DNA of 64,000 bases, from the NCBI GenBank assembly GCA_017430455.1, contig JAFRMX010000016.1, forward strand, positions 1-64,000, in the 5' to 3' direction. Position numbers and translations under genes: made by a program. This document shows positions 8,518 through 17,370 of this stretch, in pieces. The notes beneath the pieces are model-generated. The model searched no databases. It had not been told where the DNA came from and saw nothing but the letters and a program-made list of their open reading frames with translations. Within the stretch, counting starts at the first letter, position 1; each line of letters begins with the position of its first letter. The DNA comes from Oscillospiraceae bacterium (lineage in GTDB: Bacteria > Bacillota > Clostridia > Oscillospirales > Oscillospiraceae).

Positions 8518-9408
8518 ATGAAAGTACTGGTTTTCGGCTCTGCAAACATAGACAAAACCTATACGATCGATCACTTCGTGGATGCCGGGGAGACCGTTTC
8601 CGCCGATAAGATGGAGCTTTTCTGCGGCGGAAAGGGCTTCAACCAGGCTGTTGCTTTTTCAAGGGCCGGCTGTGATACCTATTTTGCAGGAGCTGTCGGT
8701 TCGGACGGAGCCATCCTCAAGTCAGCCTTAAGTTCCGACAATATAAGTCTTAAGTATCTGAAGACCGTCAGCGGGCCCAGCGGGCACGCGATTATTCAGG
8801 TCGATCCCGACGGGCAGAACAGTATAATCATACTTGCAGGCGCCAACGGTGAGATAAGCCGCTCTGACGTCGATTCTGTCATTTCCGGATTCGGTCCCGG
8901 AGATCTTATCGTTCTTCAGAATGAGATATCAAACGTCGGCTATATTATCGAAAAAGCAAAAGATGCGGGTCTCGTCATTGCACTGAATCCCTCTCCGTAC
9001 AACGAAAAGGTCGCCTCTTACGATCTTTCGAAGGTCGATTATCTCCTTATAAACGAAGTCGAAGGCGAGCAGATAAGCGGAAGCCCCGAGCCGGATAAGA
9101 TATTAAACATTCTTCATTGTAAGTATCCTGATATGAACATACTCCTCACGCTCGGCTGCAGGGGCTCCGCTTTTTTGAGCTCCGGCGGGGAAATTACCTG
9201 CTGCGGCATATACAAAACGACGGCAGTGGATACCACGGCCGCCGGAGATACCTTCACAGGTTATTTCCTTTCGGGGATCATCAGCGATCTGAGCATAAAA
9301 GAGTCGCTTGAAAGAGCGGCGATCGCAAGCGGGATCTCCGTTTCGCGCAAAGGCGCCTCACCGTCGATACCATTTCTCTCGGAAATTCAAAATCTGTCTA
9401 TAAAATAA
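8518..9408 (+). CDS. PfkB family carbohydrate kinase (ribokinase-like)
   Basis: The 296-residue protein is a stand-alone ribokinase-type kinase. It has the N-terminal GSANIDKTY strand, the glycine-rich substrate motif CGGKGFNQA at about residue 40, and the C-terminal anion-hole motif VDTTAAGDTF with its catalytic Asp. The ATG at 8518 is preferred because GGAGAGG sits just before it; an ATG at 8506 contains that site. It is the first gene of a tight operon with a ribose-type ABC importer, so it probably phosphorylates the imported or released pentose. It is a second kinase beside the LacI fusion. Confidence 0.9.
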   Translation: MKVLVFGSANIDKTYTIDHFVDAGETVSADKMELFCGGKGFNQAVAFSRAGCDTYFAGAVGSDGAILKSALSSDNISLKYLKTVSGPSGHAIIQVDPDGQNSIIILAGANGEISRSDVDSVISGFGPGDLIVLQNEISNVGYIIEKAKDAGLVIALNPSPYNEKVASYDLSKVDYLLINEVEGEQISGSPEPDKILNILHCKYPDMNILLTLGCRGSAFLSSGGEITCCGIYKTTAVDTTAAGDTFTGYFLSGIISDLSIKESLERAAIASGISVSRKGASPSIPFLSEIQNLSIK

Positions 9409-9429
9409 GTCGTCAGTAAAGGAATAGAT

Positions 9430-10932
9430 ATGGGAAAAGAAATCATTTTTTCAGCCCATGGGATCTGTAAAGCATTTGGTCCGACAAGAGCACTGATTGA
9501 TGTAGACTTCAGCATCTATCGGGGGGAAGTTCATGGATTAATTGGTGAAAACGGATCGGGAAAATCCACTTTCTCCAGTATAGCGGCTGGTGCACAGTCT
9601 TTGGACAGCGGGACTTTCACACTTAAGGGTCAGCCGTACAGTCCGAAGAATATGGTCGATGCCCAGAATCACGGAATTGGGATGATTGTCCAAGAGCAGG
9701 GAACTATCGGATCAATTTCTGTAGCTTCCAATATTTTCACCGGCAGAATGAAGGAAAATTCAAAATTTGGCTTTCTTAGTATGAAACAGCTCAATGAGAA
9801 AGCTCAAATCATACTCAATAATATCGGTGCTGGCGATATCAATGCCAGTCTGTTGACCTCATCTCTAAATTTCGAGGATAGAAAAATCGTAGAAATTGCC
9901 CGAGTCATGGTTGCAGATCCGGACGTGCTGATCGTAGATGAAACAACCACAGCCCTGGCAATGAAGGGAAGAAAAATACTATATAACCTGATCGAAAAGT
10001 TTAAATCTGAGAATAAAGCTGTGATTTTTATTTCTCACGACTTGAATGAACTCATAGAGATCTGTGATCGGGTTACTGTCCTTCGAGACGGAAGAATAAT
10101 TGATACGCTTGAAGGAGATAACATCTCCGAAGATAATATGCGCCGGCTTATGGTCGGAAGAGAGCTTGACGGACATTATTTCAGAAATGATTATATATGC
10201 TCCTATGACGATGAAATCGTTCTGGAAGCTAAACAGATCACATACGGACCATTTACAAATCTGGATCTTCAGCTTCACAAGGGTGAGATCTTAGGGATTA
10301 CCGGCCTCTCGGAATGCGGTATGCATGAGCTGGGGAAAGTATTGTTCGGCATTGAAAAAACAATCACAGGAAGTGTCACTATACCCGCTAAAAATGTAGA
10401 AATAAAGAACCCCACAATAGCCATAAAAAACCGTATCGGATATCTGTCCAAAGATAGAGACCGTGAGTCAATTATCCTGAATGCAAGTATTAAGGATAAT
10501 ATCGAACTGCCATGTATGGATAAATTAAAGGGACCGTTAGGTTTTATTTCTACAAAATCCGAAAGAAAACTTGCCCGTGAGCAAATTGAAGTTTTGCAAA
10601 TAAAATGCAGAAATTCAGAGCAGTTACTGACAGAGCTGTCCGGTGGGAACAAACAAAAAGTTGTGTTCTCCAAATGGTTGGCATGTGACAGCGATGTCTT
10701 AATACTGGATTGTGCAACCAGAGGTATTGACGTAGGTGTAAAAGCAGCCATTTACAGGCTGCTTGAAGATTTGAAGTCAAAAGGTAAATCCGTGATTCTT
10801 ATTTCGGAGGAACTTCCGGAAATGATCGGAATGAGCGATCGTATGCTCATCATGCAAAACGGGAAAATAACGGCTGAGTTTAAACGAAGCCCTGAACTCA
10901 AAGAAGAAGATATCATTAAATATATGATTTAA
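9430..10932 (+). CDS. Sugar ABC transporter ATP-binding protein (RbsA/MglA type, two ABC domains)
   Basis: The 500-residue protein has two fused ATPase domains, as in ribose and galactose importers. Domain 1 keeps Walker A GENGSGKST and Walker B IVDETTTAL but has a decayed signature (SLNFEDRKIVEIAR). Domain 2 has a good signature (LSGGNKQKVVFSKWL) but lacks a P-loop lysine (GLSECGMHELG), as is usual for RbsA. Its Walker B reads LILDCATRG, so the catalytic Glu is Cys. One composite ATP site (domain 1 Walker with domain 2 signature) should therefore be active. Permeases and the binding protein follow directly. Confidence 0.93.
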   Translation: MGKEIIFSAHGICKAFGPTRALIDVDFSIYRGEVHGLIGENGSGKSTFSSIAAGAQSLDSGTFTLKGQPYSPKNMVDAQNHGIGMIVQEQGTIGSISVASNIFTGRMKENSKFGFLSMKQLNEKAQIILNNIGAGDINASLLTSSLNFEDRKIVEIARVMVADPDVLIVDETTTALAMKGRKILYNLIEKFKSENKAVIFISHDLNELIEICDRVTVLRDGRIIDTLEGDNISEDNMRRLMVGRELDGHYFRNDYICSYDDEIVLEAKQITYGPFTNLDLQLHKGEILGITGLSECGMHELGKVLFGIEKTITGSVTIPAKNVEIKNPTIAIKNRIGYLSKDRDRESIILNASIKDNIELPCMDKLKGPLGFISTKSERKLAREQIEVLQIKCRNSEQLLTELSGGNKQKVVFSKWLACDSDVLILDCATRGIDVGVKAAIYRLLEDLKSKGKSVILISEELPEMIGMSDRMLIMQNGKITAEFKRSPELKEEDIIKYMI

Positions 10933-10943
10933 GGATGAAAGAA

Positions 10944-11948
10944 ATGCAAGATATTGTACACGAGACCGGCTTGGATATCGATGAAATGCTGAACAGAAAA
11001 GCAAAACGCAGAGAACTGCTTATGACATTCCTGCCGTTTTGCGGCTTGGCGCTGACCGTTATTATTCTTTCCGTCGTGACGAAAGGACTTCTTCTTAAGC
11101 CAGAGAATCTTGTAAATATTATGAATCAATGCTTTACAACCGCAATTGTAAGTTTGGGAGCGGCTTTTGTTTATGCCCACGGCGGGATTGATTTCTCCGT
11201 TGGAGCAAGTTGCGGGGTTGCTCAGATGGTTTGTATTTTTCTGGTTTCTTCAAAGGGATTACCGCTTCCAATAGGAATGCTTGCAGCAATTGTAATAGGG
11301 GTTACGTGTGCCCTGATTGTAGGAATGGCTTCATATTGGCTTCATCTTCAGCCCTTTGTGGTCTCCTTGTGTGTAAGAAGTGCGTGCGCAGGAATACTGA
11401 TTGCCGGGACAAATGCTCTTGGGAAAAACATACGTGTTCCATTGGAGATCTTCGGTATTTTTAACAATGATACTGTAAAAATAATAACACTGGTAATCTT
11501 GATAGCAATTACATGGTATCTCTTTGAGAAGACTTCTGTTGGGAAAACTGAAAAGGCTATAGGCGGGAACAGAACGACCACATGGCAGTCCGGGCTGCCT
11601 ATCGGACGAAATATTTTATATGCTTATTTGATTATGGGAATATGTGTAGGGATTGCGGCAGTATTTCAAATGAGCAGGGCGGGAATGGTTACTTCCAACT
11701 CGGGTATTGGCATTGAGTTTAACATTTTGATCGCTTTGGCGTTGGGTGGATTTCCTATGTCTGGCGGAGCATCGGCAAAAATAAGATCAATGTTGGTGGG
11801 GGCTCTCACGATCACATTCTTAACAAACGGGTTGATCATTGCCGGACTTGCAATGGAATACGTGAATATCGTAAAAGGACTTCTCTTTATTACAGTAATT
11901 GCAGTTTCATATGATCGAACAAATCTGAAACAGGTAGTCTTTATGTAA
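10944..11948 (+). CDS. Sugar ABC transporter permease 1 (RbsC family)
   Basis: This hydrophobic protein of about 334 residues has 8-10 membrane segments and the BPD_transp_2 pattern (IVSLGAAFVYAHGGIDFSVGA, then ALALGGFPMSGGASAKI). AAGGA at 10931-10935 fits the ATG at 10944 best. An in-frame ATG at 10935, two bases after the ATPase stop, is the alternative. It is paired with a second, different permease at 13339, so the channel is probably a heterodimer. Confidence 0.9.
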   Translation: MQDIVHETGLDIDEMLNRKAKRRELLMTFLPFCGLALTVIILSVVTKGLLLKPENLVNIMNQCFTTAIVSLGAAFVYAHGGIDFSVGASCGVAQMVCIFLVSSKGLPLPIGMLAAIVIGVTCALIVGMASYWLHLQPFVVSLCVRSACAGILIAGTNALGKNIRVPLEIFGIFNNDTVKIITLVILIAITWYLFEKTSVGKTEKAIGGNRTTTWQSGLPIGRNILYAYLIMGICVGIAAVFQMSRAGMVTSNSGIGIEFNILIALALGGFPMSGGASAKIRSMLVGALTITFLTNGLIIAGLAMEYVNIVKGLLFITVIAVSYDRTNLKQVVFM

Positions 11949-12011
11949 ATTAGCAAAAATCATTAATTTGGCGTTTTTTATTTTAATAATATAACAAGGA
12001 GGATTATAAAA

Positions 12012-13226
12012 ATGAAAACTAAACGCATTATCAGCATTATTCTCGCGTTAGTCGTGATTCTGTGCCTTGCTGCTTGCGGAAATACAAGCAATGCGGGTCA
12101 GACAGCACCTGCCGCTCAGGAGAACACCGCTTCCGCTGAGCCTGCCGCAGAACCGGCAGAACCGGCCGAAACAGTGGAAAATGAAGCAGGTGGCAACACA
12201 ATTGGAGCAGGGTTTAAACTGCCTGGAGATCTGCCTCACAAAAAGGTGGCAGCAATAGGCATATATTCCGGAATGGAACTCTATACTCAGTGGAAAAAGA
12301 ACATGGAAACCTTGCTTGAACCGTTTAATATCGAAATTCAGTTTATTGAGACAAGCACAGGAACAGAACTGGAGAGCGTAGTTGAGAGTGTTTGTGTCGC
12401 CGGTGTTGATGGTATTATTGCTCAGAATTACAGTGAAACCGGAATTCAGATTGCACAGGAATACGGAGTTCCATGGGTAACATACTGCACAACTGTTACT
12501 CCTGAAACACTGAAAATCCTCGCAGGTTACGATAATTTCCTTGGTGTTGTAACAGAAGATGATGTAGCCGGAGCTGAACACTGTGCTCAGTCGATGTATG
12601 ACGCCGGCTGCCGTAAAGTCGCTCTTGTTGGATTGTCCAGAGGACTTTCCGATATGATGGATTATCGCGCAGACAGTTTTATTGAAACCTTTAAGAGCCT
12701 TGGCGGCGAAATAATTGCAGAAGATTATTCACTTATGGCGTTTAATGACGCAATTGCCACTATAGCAGCGTCTCATCCGGAAATGGACGGTATGTTCTTT
12801 ACCATGATGAATGACGGAGTGTTCCAGGCCCTGACAACGGAGGGATTGGTTGGCAAAGTCAAGGTCGGATGCTTTGACTTTTCCGACAGCGCAGAGGATT
12901 TCTTTGATAACGGAATGCTTGTATTCGCAGCAGGTGGCCAGTCTGCCACAATGAACTGTGCATTCCCTGTTCTGTATTCTTATATGTATGACGGAACTTA
13001 CCTTATTCCCGACAGGACTCAGACAGTCTTCAGGGATTTCATTGAGATTCATAATTCCGATGAATTTGTCAACTACAATGAATATGTCCGTTATTCTCCG
13101 TGCTACACGCCTGATGAACTTGGATCCATGGTACCTGGTCTGAATCCTGATTTCACATTTGAGGAATATGAGCAGATCAATGCGAACTTCTCTATAGAGG
13201 ATGTAATGAATCGCGCTGCAGGATAA
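12012..13226 (+). CDS. Sugar ABC transporter substrate-binding lipoprotein
   Basis: The 404-residue protein begins with a lipoprotein signal (MKTKRI, hydrophobic core, LAAC with Cys22 as the lipidated residue). A low-complexity Ala/Glu/Pro linker (about 32-62) follows, then a type-1 periplasmic binding fold (KVAAIGIYSGMELYTQWKKN). It would be anchored outside the cell membrane and hand a sugar or glycoside to the permeases. AAGGAGG precedes the ATG. The position between the two permeases is slightly unusual. Confidence 0.92.
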   Translation: MKTKRIISIILALVVILCLAACGNTSNAGQTAPAAQENTASAEPAAEPAEPAETVENEAGGNTIGAGFKLPGDLPHKKVAAIGIYSGMELYTQWKKNMETLLEPFNIEIQFIETSTGTELESVVESVCVAGVDGIIAQNYSETGIQIAQEYGVPWVTYCTTVTPETLKILAGYDNFLGVVTEDDVAGAEHCAQSMYDAGCRKVALVGLSRGLSDMMDYRADSFIETFKSLGGEIIAEDYSLMAFNDAIATIAASHPEMDGMFFTMMNDGVFQALTTEGLVGKVKVGCFDFSDSAEDFFDNGMLVFAAGGQSATMNCAFPVLYSYMYDGTYLIPDRTQTVFRDFIEIHNSDEFVNYNEYVRYSPCYTPDELGSMVPGLNPDFTFEEYEQINANFSIEDVMNRAAG

Positions 13227-13245
13227 ATTCTAATCTGATCCCTTG

Positions 13246-13275
13246 CCACTGCTTTCCAAAATGGGAAAGCAGTGG
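13246..13275 (+). promoter_or_regulatory. Intercistronic hairpin between binding protein and second permease
   Basis: A perfect 12-bp stem (CCACTGCTTTCC / GGAAAGCAGTGG) with a six-base loop is not followed by a T run. Such hairpins after binding-protein genes are known to stabilise upstream mRNA or reduce read-through (malE-malF is the classic case). That role here is inferred. Confidence 0.7.
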
Positions 13276-13338
13276 GAGGTTTTAAGAGCTTCTAAATGCA
13301 ACTATAATAGTCAAAAATCAATTAGCAGGATAAAAAAT

Positions 13339-14346
13339 ATGAAATATAAAATCAAAGAATTTCTTTTAAGAACAATAAAAACCATGATCTTCCCGGCGTG
13401 TATTCTTCTCCTTTTTGGTTTGCTTACAAAGGGGCAGATATTCACCGGCCGTATGATCATGATTATCCTGCGACAATCTGTTTTTCCGGCTCTGATCATT
13501 ATGGCTATGTTACCGAATCTGACGCTCGGAATGATGGATTTCTCAATTGGGGCAGTTGTTACCATGTCTGCCATAACAGGCGGAATACTGATGAATACAA
13601 CAGGTTGGGGACTTCCGGGACTTGTTTTGTTTTCCTTACTGACAGCGGTTATATTAACTACATTGACCGGCTTGCTTAATAATGTACTTAGGGTTCCGAC
13701 CCTTGTATTATCTCTTGGCCTGATGCTTGTTTATGAAGCTCTTCCCAGCCTGATATTTCGCAGTACAAGCGGAGTCGCCATTATTAAAGTAAAATATGCT
13801 GCCCTGGCACAACCGCCCTTGGTATTCATCGTTTTTGCAATTGCTTTTATATTGTTTTATATCATTATCAACAAAACAACATACGGGAATAATATAAAAG
13901 CTCTCGGAGGAAATGAAGAATTGGCCAGACGAGCTGGCCTTGATGTTGACAAGATAAAACAGATAGGATTTACAATAAGCGGTATTTTTGCGGGAGCTGC
14001 GGCGGCTATATATATGTCCAATAATGGTCAGGTTTCTCCGAATGCAGCCTTCGGATCTATTACTACAATTATGGATGCTTTCCTGGGCCTTTTCCTCGGT
14101 ATGTTTCTCTCGAACTTCTGTAACATATCCATCGGAATTGTTATCGCAGTAGTTACAATGACTGCCATGACAAACGGTCTTGTGGCATTGGGATTTGACT
14201 CAACCTGGCGAGACATTATTAAGAGTGTTGTTCTGTTTATATTGCTCGCTTTTTCAGGGAACCAGCCTTATTTTGTGCGGTGGAGAGCTAACCTGAAACG
14301 TGCTGAAGAAGCGAATCTTGCGGCAGAGAAGGCTAAGACAGTATAA
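13339..14346 (+). CDS. Sugar ABC transporter permease 2 (RbsC family)
   Basis: The protein has about 335 residues with multiple membrane segments and the family pattern LTLGMMDFSIGAVVTMSA and NIKALGGNEELARRAGLDVDKIK, the cytoplasmic coupling region. I chose the ATG at 13339 because AGGA lies eight bases upstream; an upstream TTG at 13243 would place the start inside the intercistronic hairpin. The C-terminus has a charged tail (RAEEANLAAEKAKTV). It probably forms a heterodimeric channel with the 10944 gene product. Confidence 0.9.
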   Translation: MKYKIKEFLLRTIKTMIFPACILLLFGLLTKGQIFTGRMIMIILRQSVFPALIIMAMLPNLTLGMMDFSIGAVVTMSAITGGILMNTTGWGLPGLVLFSLLTAVILTTLTGLLNNVLRVPTLVLSLGLMLVYEALPSLIFRSTSGVAIIKVKYAALAQPPLVFIVFAIAFILFYIIINKTTYGNNIKALGGNEELARRAGLDVDKIKQIGFTISGIFAGAAAAIYMSNNGQVSPNAAFGSITTIMDAFLGLFLGMFLSNFCNISIGIVIAVVTMTAMTNGLVALGFDSTWRDIIKSVVLFILLAFSGNQPYFVRWRANLKRAEEANLAAEKAKTV

Positions 14347-14375
14347 CAATACAATAATCATAATAAGGGGAGAGA

Positions 14376-15950
14376 ATGGCTAAATATATAATAAACTACC
14401 TTGATAAAAAATCTCTGATAAACAAGAACATATACGGACAATTCAGCGAACACCTTGGCCGTTGCATTTATGACGGTGTTTGGGTTGGGAAAGCATCTCC
14501 GATACCAAATGTAAATGGTGTCAGATCTGATGTAATTGAAGCATTAAAGCATATTAAACTGCCGATCTTACGTTGGCCGGGCGGATGTTTCGCTGATACG
14601 TATCACTGGAAAGACGGAGTAGGTAAAAACAGAAAACCGATTGCAAACCGTTATTGGGGCGGAACATTGGAAGATAACAGTTTCGGAACACATGAATTTA
14701 TGGATATGTGTGAAGAAATTGGTTGCGGAGCCTTTTTAAGCGGGAATCTGGGCAGCGGAACTATCCGCGAAATGGTTGAATGGGTCGAATACATCCGTGA
14801 TGAATTGGATACTCCCATGGCTCAGTGGCGCAGAGAAAACGGTCGGGAAAAGCCTTGGAAACTTGAGGCATTTGGAATAGGTAATGAGGTCTGGGGTTGC
14901 GGCGGTCAGATGAAGCCGGATTATTACGCAGACCAGTTTCGTCAGGCTGCTCATTTCGTAAGCACGGCGTGCTTCGGGGGAATGGCCGCAATGCTCAGCG
15001 GCTTGAGACCGGAAAAAACAATAATCCTGGCTTCCGGACCGAATGCAAATGATTTTGATTTCACTGAGAAATTTATGAAGGGAATCAGCGGAGGTTTCAT
15101 GTTCAATGCCTCATCAGGCAATCTGCCCGCTGACGGTATGTCATTGCATTATTACACATTCCCGAACTTTAACGCTGACAATCTGGCGGAAATGAGCGGA
15201 AATCCCCTGGCGAGTCTCAGAACCGCAAATGATTTTGATGAGAATGCCTGGTACTATCTGCTTAAAGGCGCGGCACATGTGGAGGATCTGATAATCTCTC
15301 ATGATCATATAATGTCTCAGTATGACCCGCAGAAAAAAGTCGGTTTGATGGTTGATGAATGGGGCGCGTGGCATGGAGTAGAAAAAGGCACGAATCCGGC
15401 CTTCTTGTTTCAGCAGAATACTATGCGTGACGCTGTTCTGGCAGCGCTGTCGCTTAATATTTTCAATAAGCATTCCGACCGTGTCCACCTGACTACAATT
15501 GCACAGATGGTAAATGTTTTGCAGTCGATAATCCTTACAGAAGGAGATAAGATGGTTCTTACTCCGACATATCATGTTTATGATATGTTCAAAGGGCATC
15601 AGAACGCGACCCTTCTTGGCTCGTTCATAGAAAATTCTATGGTCGGTCCGGAAGGAACACAGGTTAATAAACTGTTTGAGTCCAGTTCGGTAAATGATCA
15701 GGGAAATATTCTCTGCACGATCTGCAATACATCAATTGACTCTTCCGAATTAATTGAAGGTACATTGTACGGTGCAAATGCAGGGGAAATAAGCGCAGAT
15801 ATATTACAGAATGACCCCCACGCGTGCAATACATTCGATGATCCGGATAAAGTGTCTGTTACTTCATGGAAAGCGGAAAAGACAGAAAGCGGATTTAAAT
15901 GTGAGATTCCGGCAGGTTCTGTGGTCAGTATTAAGATAAATGTCAGATAA
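14376..15950 (+). CDS. Alpha-N-arabinofuranosidase, GH51 family
   Basis: The 524-residue protein matches intracellular GH51 enzymes: NIYGQFSEHLGRCIYDGVW at the start, RWPGGCFADTYHW, the acid/base motif GIGNEVWGCGG and the nucleophile motif MVDEWGAWH. There is no signal peptide, so it cleaves imported furanosides in the cytoplasm. AAGGGGAGAG precedes the ATG. The ABC importer precedes it and a nucleoside hydrolase follows, so the true substrate could be an arabinofuranosyl or another furanosyl compound. Arabinofuranosides are the known family default. Confidence 0.92.
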   Translation: MAKYIINYLDKKSLINKNIYGQFSEHLGRCIYDGVWVGKASPIPNVNGVRSDVIEALKHIKLPILRWPGGCFADTYHWKDGVGKNRKPIANRYWGGTLEDNSFGTHEFMDMCEEIGCGAFLSGNLGSGTIREMVEWVEYIRDELDTPMAQWRRENGREKPWKLEAFGIGNEVWGCGGQMKPDYYADQFRQAAHFVSTACFGGMAAMLSGLRPEKTIILASGPNANDFDFTEKFMKGISGGFMFNASSGNLPADGMSLHYYTFPNFNADNLAEMSGNPLASLRTANDFDENAWYYLLKGAAHVEDLIISHDHIMSQYDPQKKVGLMVDEWGAWHGVEKGTNPAFLFQQNTMRDAVLAALSLNIFNKHSDRVHLTTIAQMVNVLQSIILTEGDKMVLTPTYHVYDMFKGHQNATLLGSFIENSMVGPEGTQVNKLFESSSVNDQGNILCTICNTSIDSSELIEGTLYGANAGEISADILQNDPHACNTFDDPDKVSVTSWKAEKTESGFKCEIPAGSVVSIKINVR

Positions 15951-16210
15951 TGGATAATAGAGAATGTAAAGCATGTATTATCCAAACAGAGAATTATAAA
16001 AGAGATATAGATGAGAAAATTCAACTCTATATAAGAAGCCTGCCGGAAGAGCTTAAAACAGAAAAGAAAGAATACGATAGAAGGGTTTTTATCTGTGAGG
16101 CATGCGATGACAATATGTATGGGATGTGCAGATACTCCGGAAGTTTCATAGAAACCAGGGCTGCAAACTCATCACAACATTGTCCTGCCCCGGGAAAACC
16201 AAAATGGTAA
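15950..16210 (+). CDS. Small Cys-rich protein, DUF6171-like
   Basis: The 86-residue protein starts on the last base of the GH51 stop (TAATG), so it is translationally coupled. It contains CKAC near the N-terminus, a central ICEACDDNMYGMCRYSGSFIETRAA block and a C-terminal CPAPGKPKW. The spaced cysteines and this layout resemble small DUF6171 proteins of Clostridia, which may bind a metal. I recall the family by pattern only. No function can be assigned. Confidence 0.75.
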   Translation: MDNRECKACIIQTENYKRDIDEKIQLYIRSLPEELKTEKKEYDRRVFICEACDDNMYGMCRYSGSFIETRAANSSQHCPAPGKPKW

Positions 16211-16228
16211 CTATTGAAAGGAGAAAAA

Positions 16229-17317
16229 ATGGATGTGATATTTCCTGAATTAACAGATGCAGAACTGAAAGATAAGCTGATCATTCCTTCCGGGAAAATA
16301 CGCCTTGTTATAGATACGGATGCGAAGAATGAAGTTGATGATCAGTTCGCTGTTTCATGGGCTTTAAAATCCAAAGACAGGTTTGATGTAGAAGCTGTAT
16401 ACGCTGCTCCGTTTTCTCAGAGATGTTTTATGAAACTTGCAGGGCAAAATGCAGCGCAAAACACCGGTGAAGATGCAATGAAAGGAATTACTCTGGCAGC
16501 TGACCCGAAGGACGGTATGGAGGCGAGCTATCAGGAGCTTCTGAAACTGTTCGGGCTTCTCGGTGAAGAGACTGAAGGCAGGGTGTTCCGCGGATCAGAA
16601 GAATATCTGAGCGATATCGGAGGTCCGGTTGAGAGCGAAGCGGCCAGAGACCTTGTGAAAAGAGCCATGGCAAGCGATGAGACTTTATACGTGGCGACTA
16701 TCGGAGCCCCCACGAACGTAGCATCGGCGCTTCTGATGGAGCCGGAGCTGGTGAAAAAGATCGTAGTCGTGTGGCTCGGAGGCCAGCCGGTCCACTTCGG
16801 ACACGGGATAGAATTCAACCTTATGCAGGACGTGCAGGCCTCACAGATACTTTTCGATTCAGGCGTTCCTCTTGTAATGGTTCCTTGCATGAGTGTAGCT
16901 TCAATGCTCACTCTGACGAAAGCGGAGATCGAGCAGTGCCTTATCGGGAGATCCGCTATCAGTGATTATCTCGGACAGATTGTTCTTGACGCTTTCGGAG
17001 ACGACCGGGCGGCAATGATGATGCCTTTAATGTTGAAACATTTGTATCTCGCCGGAAGGGACGATCTGGACGATGCCTATCTGTTCGGGTTTGCCCCGGG
17101 AGCGGGGACGGCCTGGTCCAGAATAATCTGGGATATCTCGACGATAGCCTTCCTGAAAAATCCGGGCTGGGTAACGTCAAAGCTTGAGCCGGCGCCGGTC
17201 CTGAATGACGATCTCACATGGGGTAAGCCGGACGGGGCAAGGCATAAAATCAGAATGGTCAATTTCTGCTGGCGCGACCTTATCTTCGGCGACATGATCG
17301 CCTGTCTGAACAAGTAA
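16229..17317 (+). CDS. Nucleoside hydrolase-like protein (IunH fold)
   Basis: The 362-residue protein belongs to the inosine/uridine-preferring nucleoside hydrolase fold, which splits N-ribosidic bonds. The Ca-binding N-terminal motif is present in variant form (VIDTDAKNEVDDQFA instead of DTDPGIDDA). The later Asp/His positions are less standard. The ATG at 16229 follows GAAAGGAG; an ATG at 16214 would swallow that site. It closes the furanoside operon. The first roughly 270 bases are AT-rich like the GH51 gene, while the rest is GC-rich like the LacI fusion, so the gene may itself be a recombination junction. Confidence 0.82.
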   Translation: MDVIFPELTDAELKDKLIIPSGKIRLVIDTDAKNEVDDQFAVSWALKSKDRFDVEAVYAAPFSQRCFMKLAGQNAAQNTGEDAMKGITLAADPKDGMEASYQELLKLFGLLGEETEGRVFRGSEEYLSDIGGPVESEAARDLVKRAMASDETLYVATIGAPTNVASALLMEPELVKKIVVVWLGGQPVHFGHGIEFNLMQDVQASQILFDSGVPLVMVPCMSVASMLTLTKAEIEQCLIGRSAISDYLGQIVLDAFGDDRAAMMMPLMLKHLYLAGRDDLDDAYLFGFAPGAGTAWSRIIWDISTIAFLKNPGWVTSKLEPAPVLNDDLTWGKPDGARHKIRMVNFCWRDLIFGDMIACLNK

Positions 17318-17335
17318 AAAGGATCACAAAAACAC

Positions 17336-17370
17336 CAGGCACCCGGAGTACCGGGTGCCTGATTTTATCT
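17336..17370 (+). terminator. Terminator ending the furanoside island (copy of the 6255 hairpin)
   Basis: The 11-bp stem CAGGCACCCGG / CCGGGTGCCTG with loop AGTA is followed by ATTTTATCT. It shares CACCAGGCACCCGG and CGGGTGCCTGATTTT with the terminator at 6255. It may also end the converging minus-strand yolD-like gene. Confidence 0.88.
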
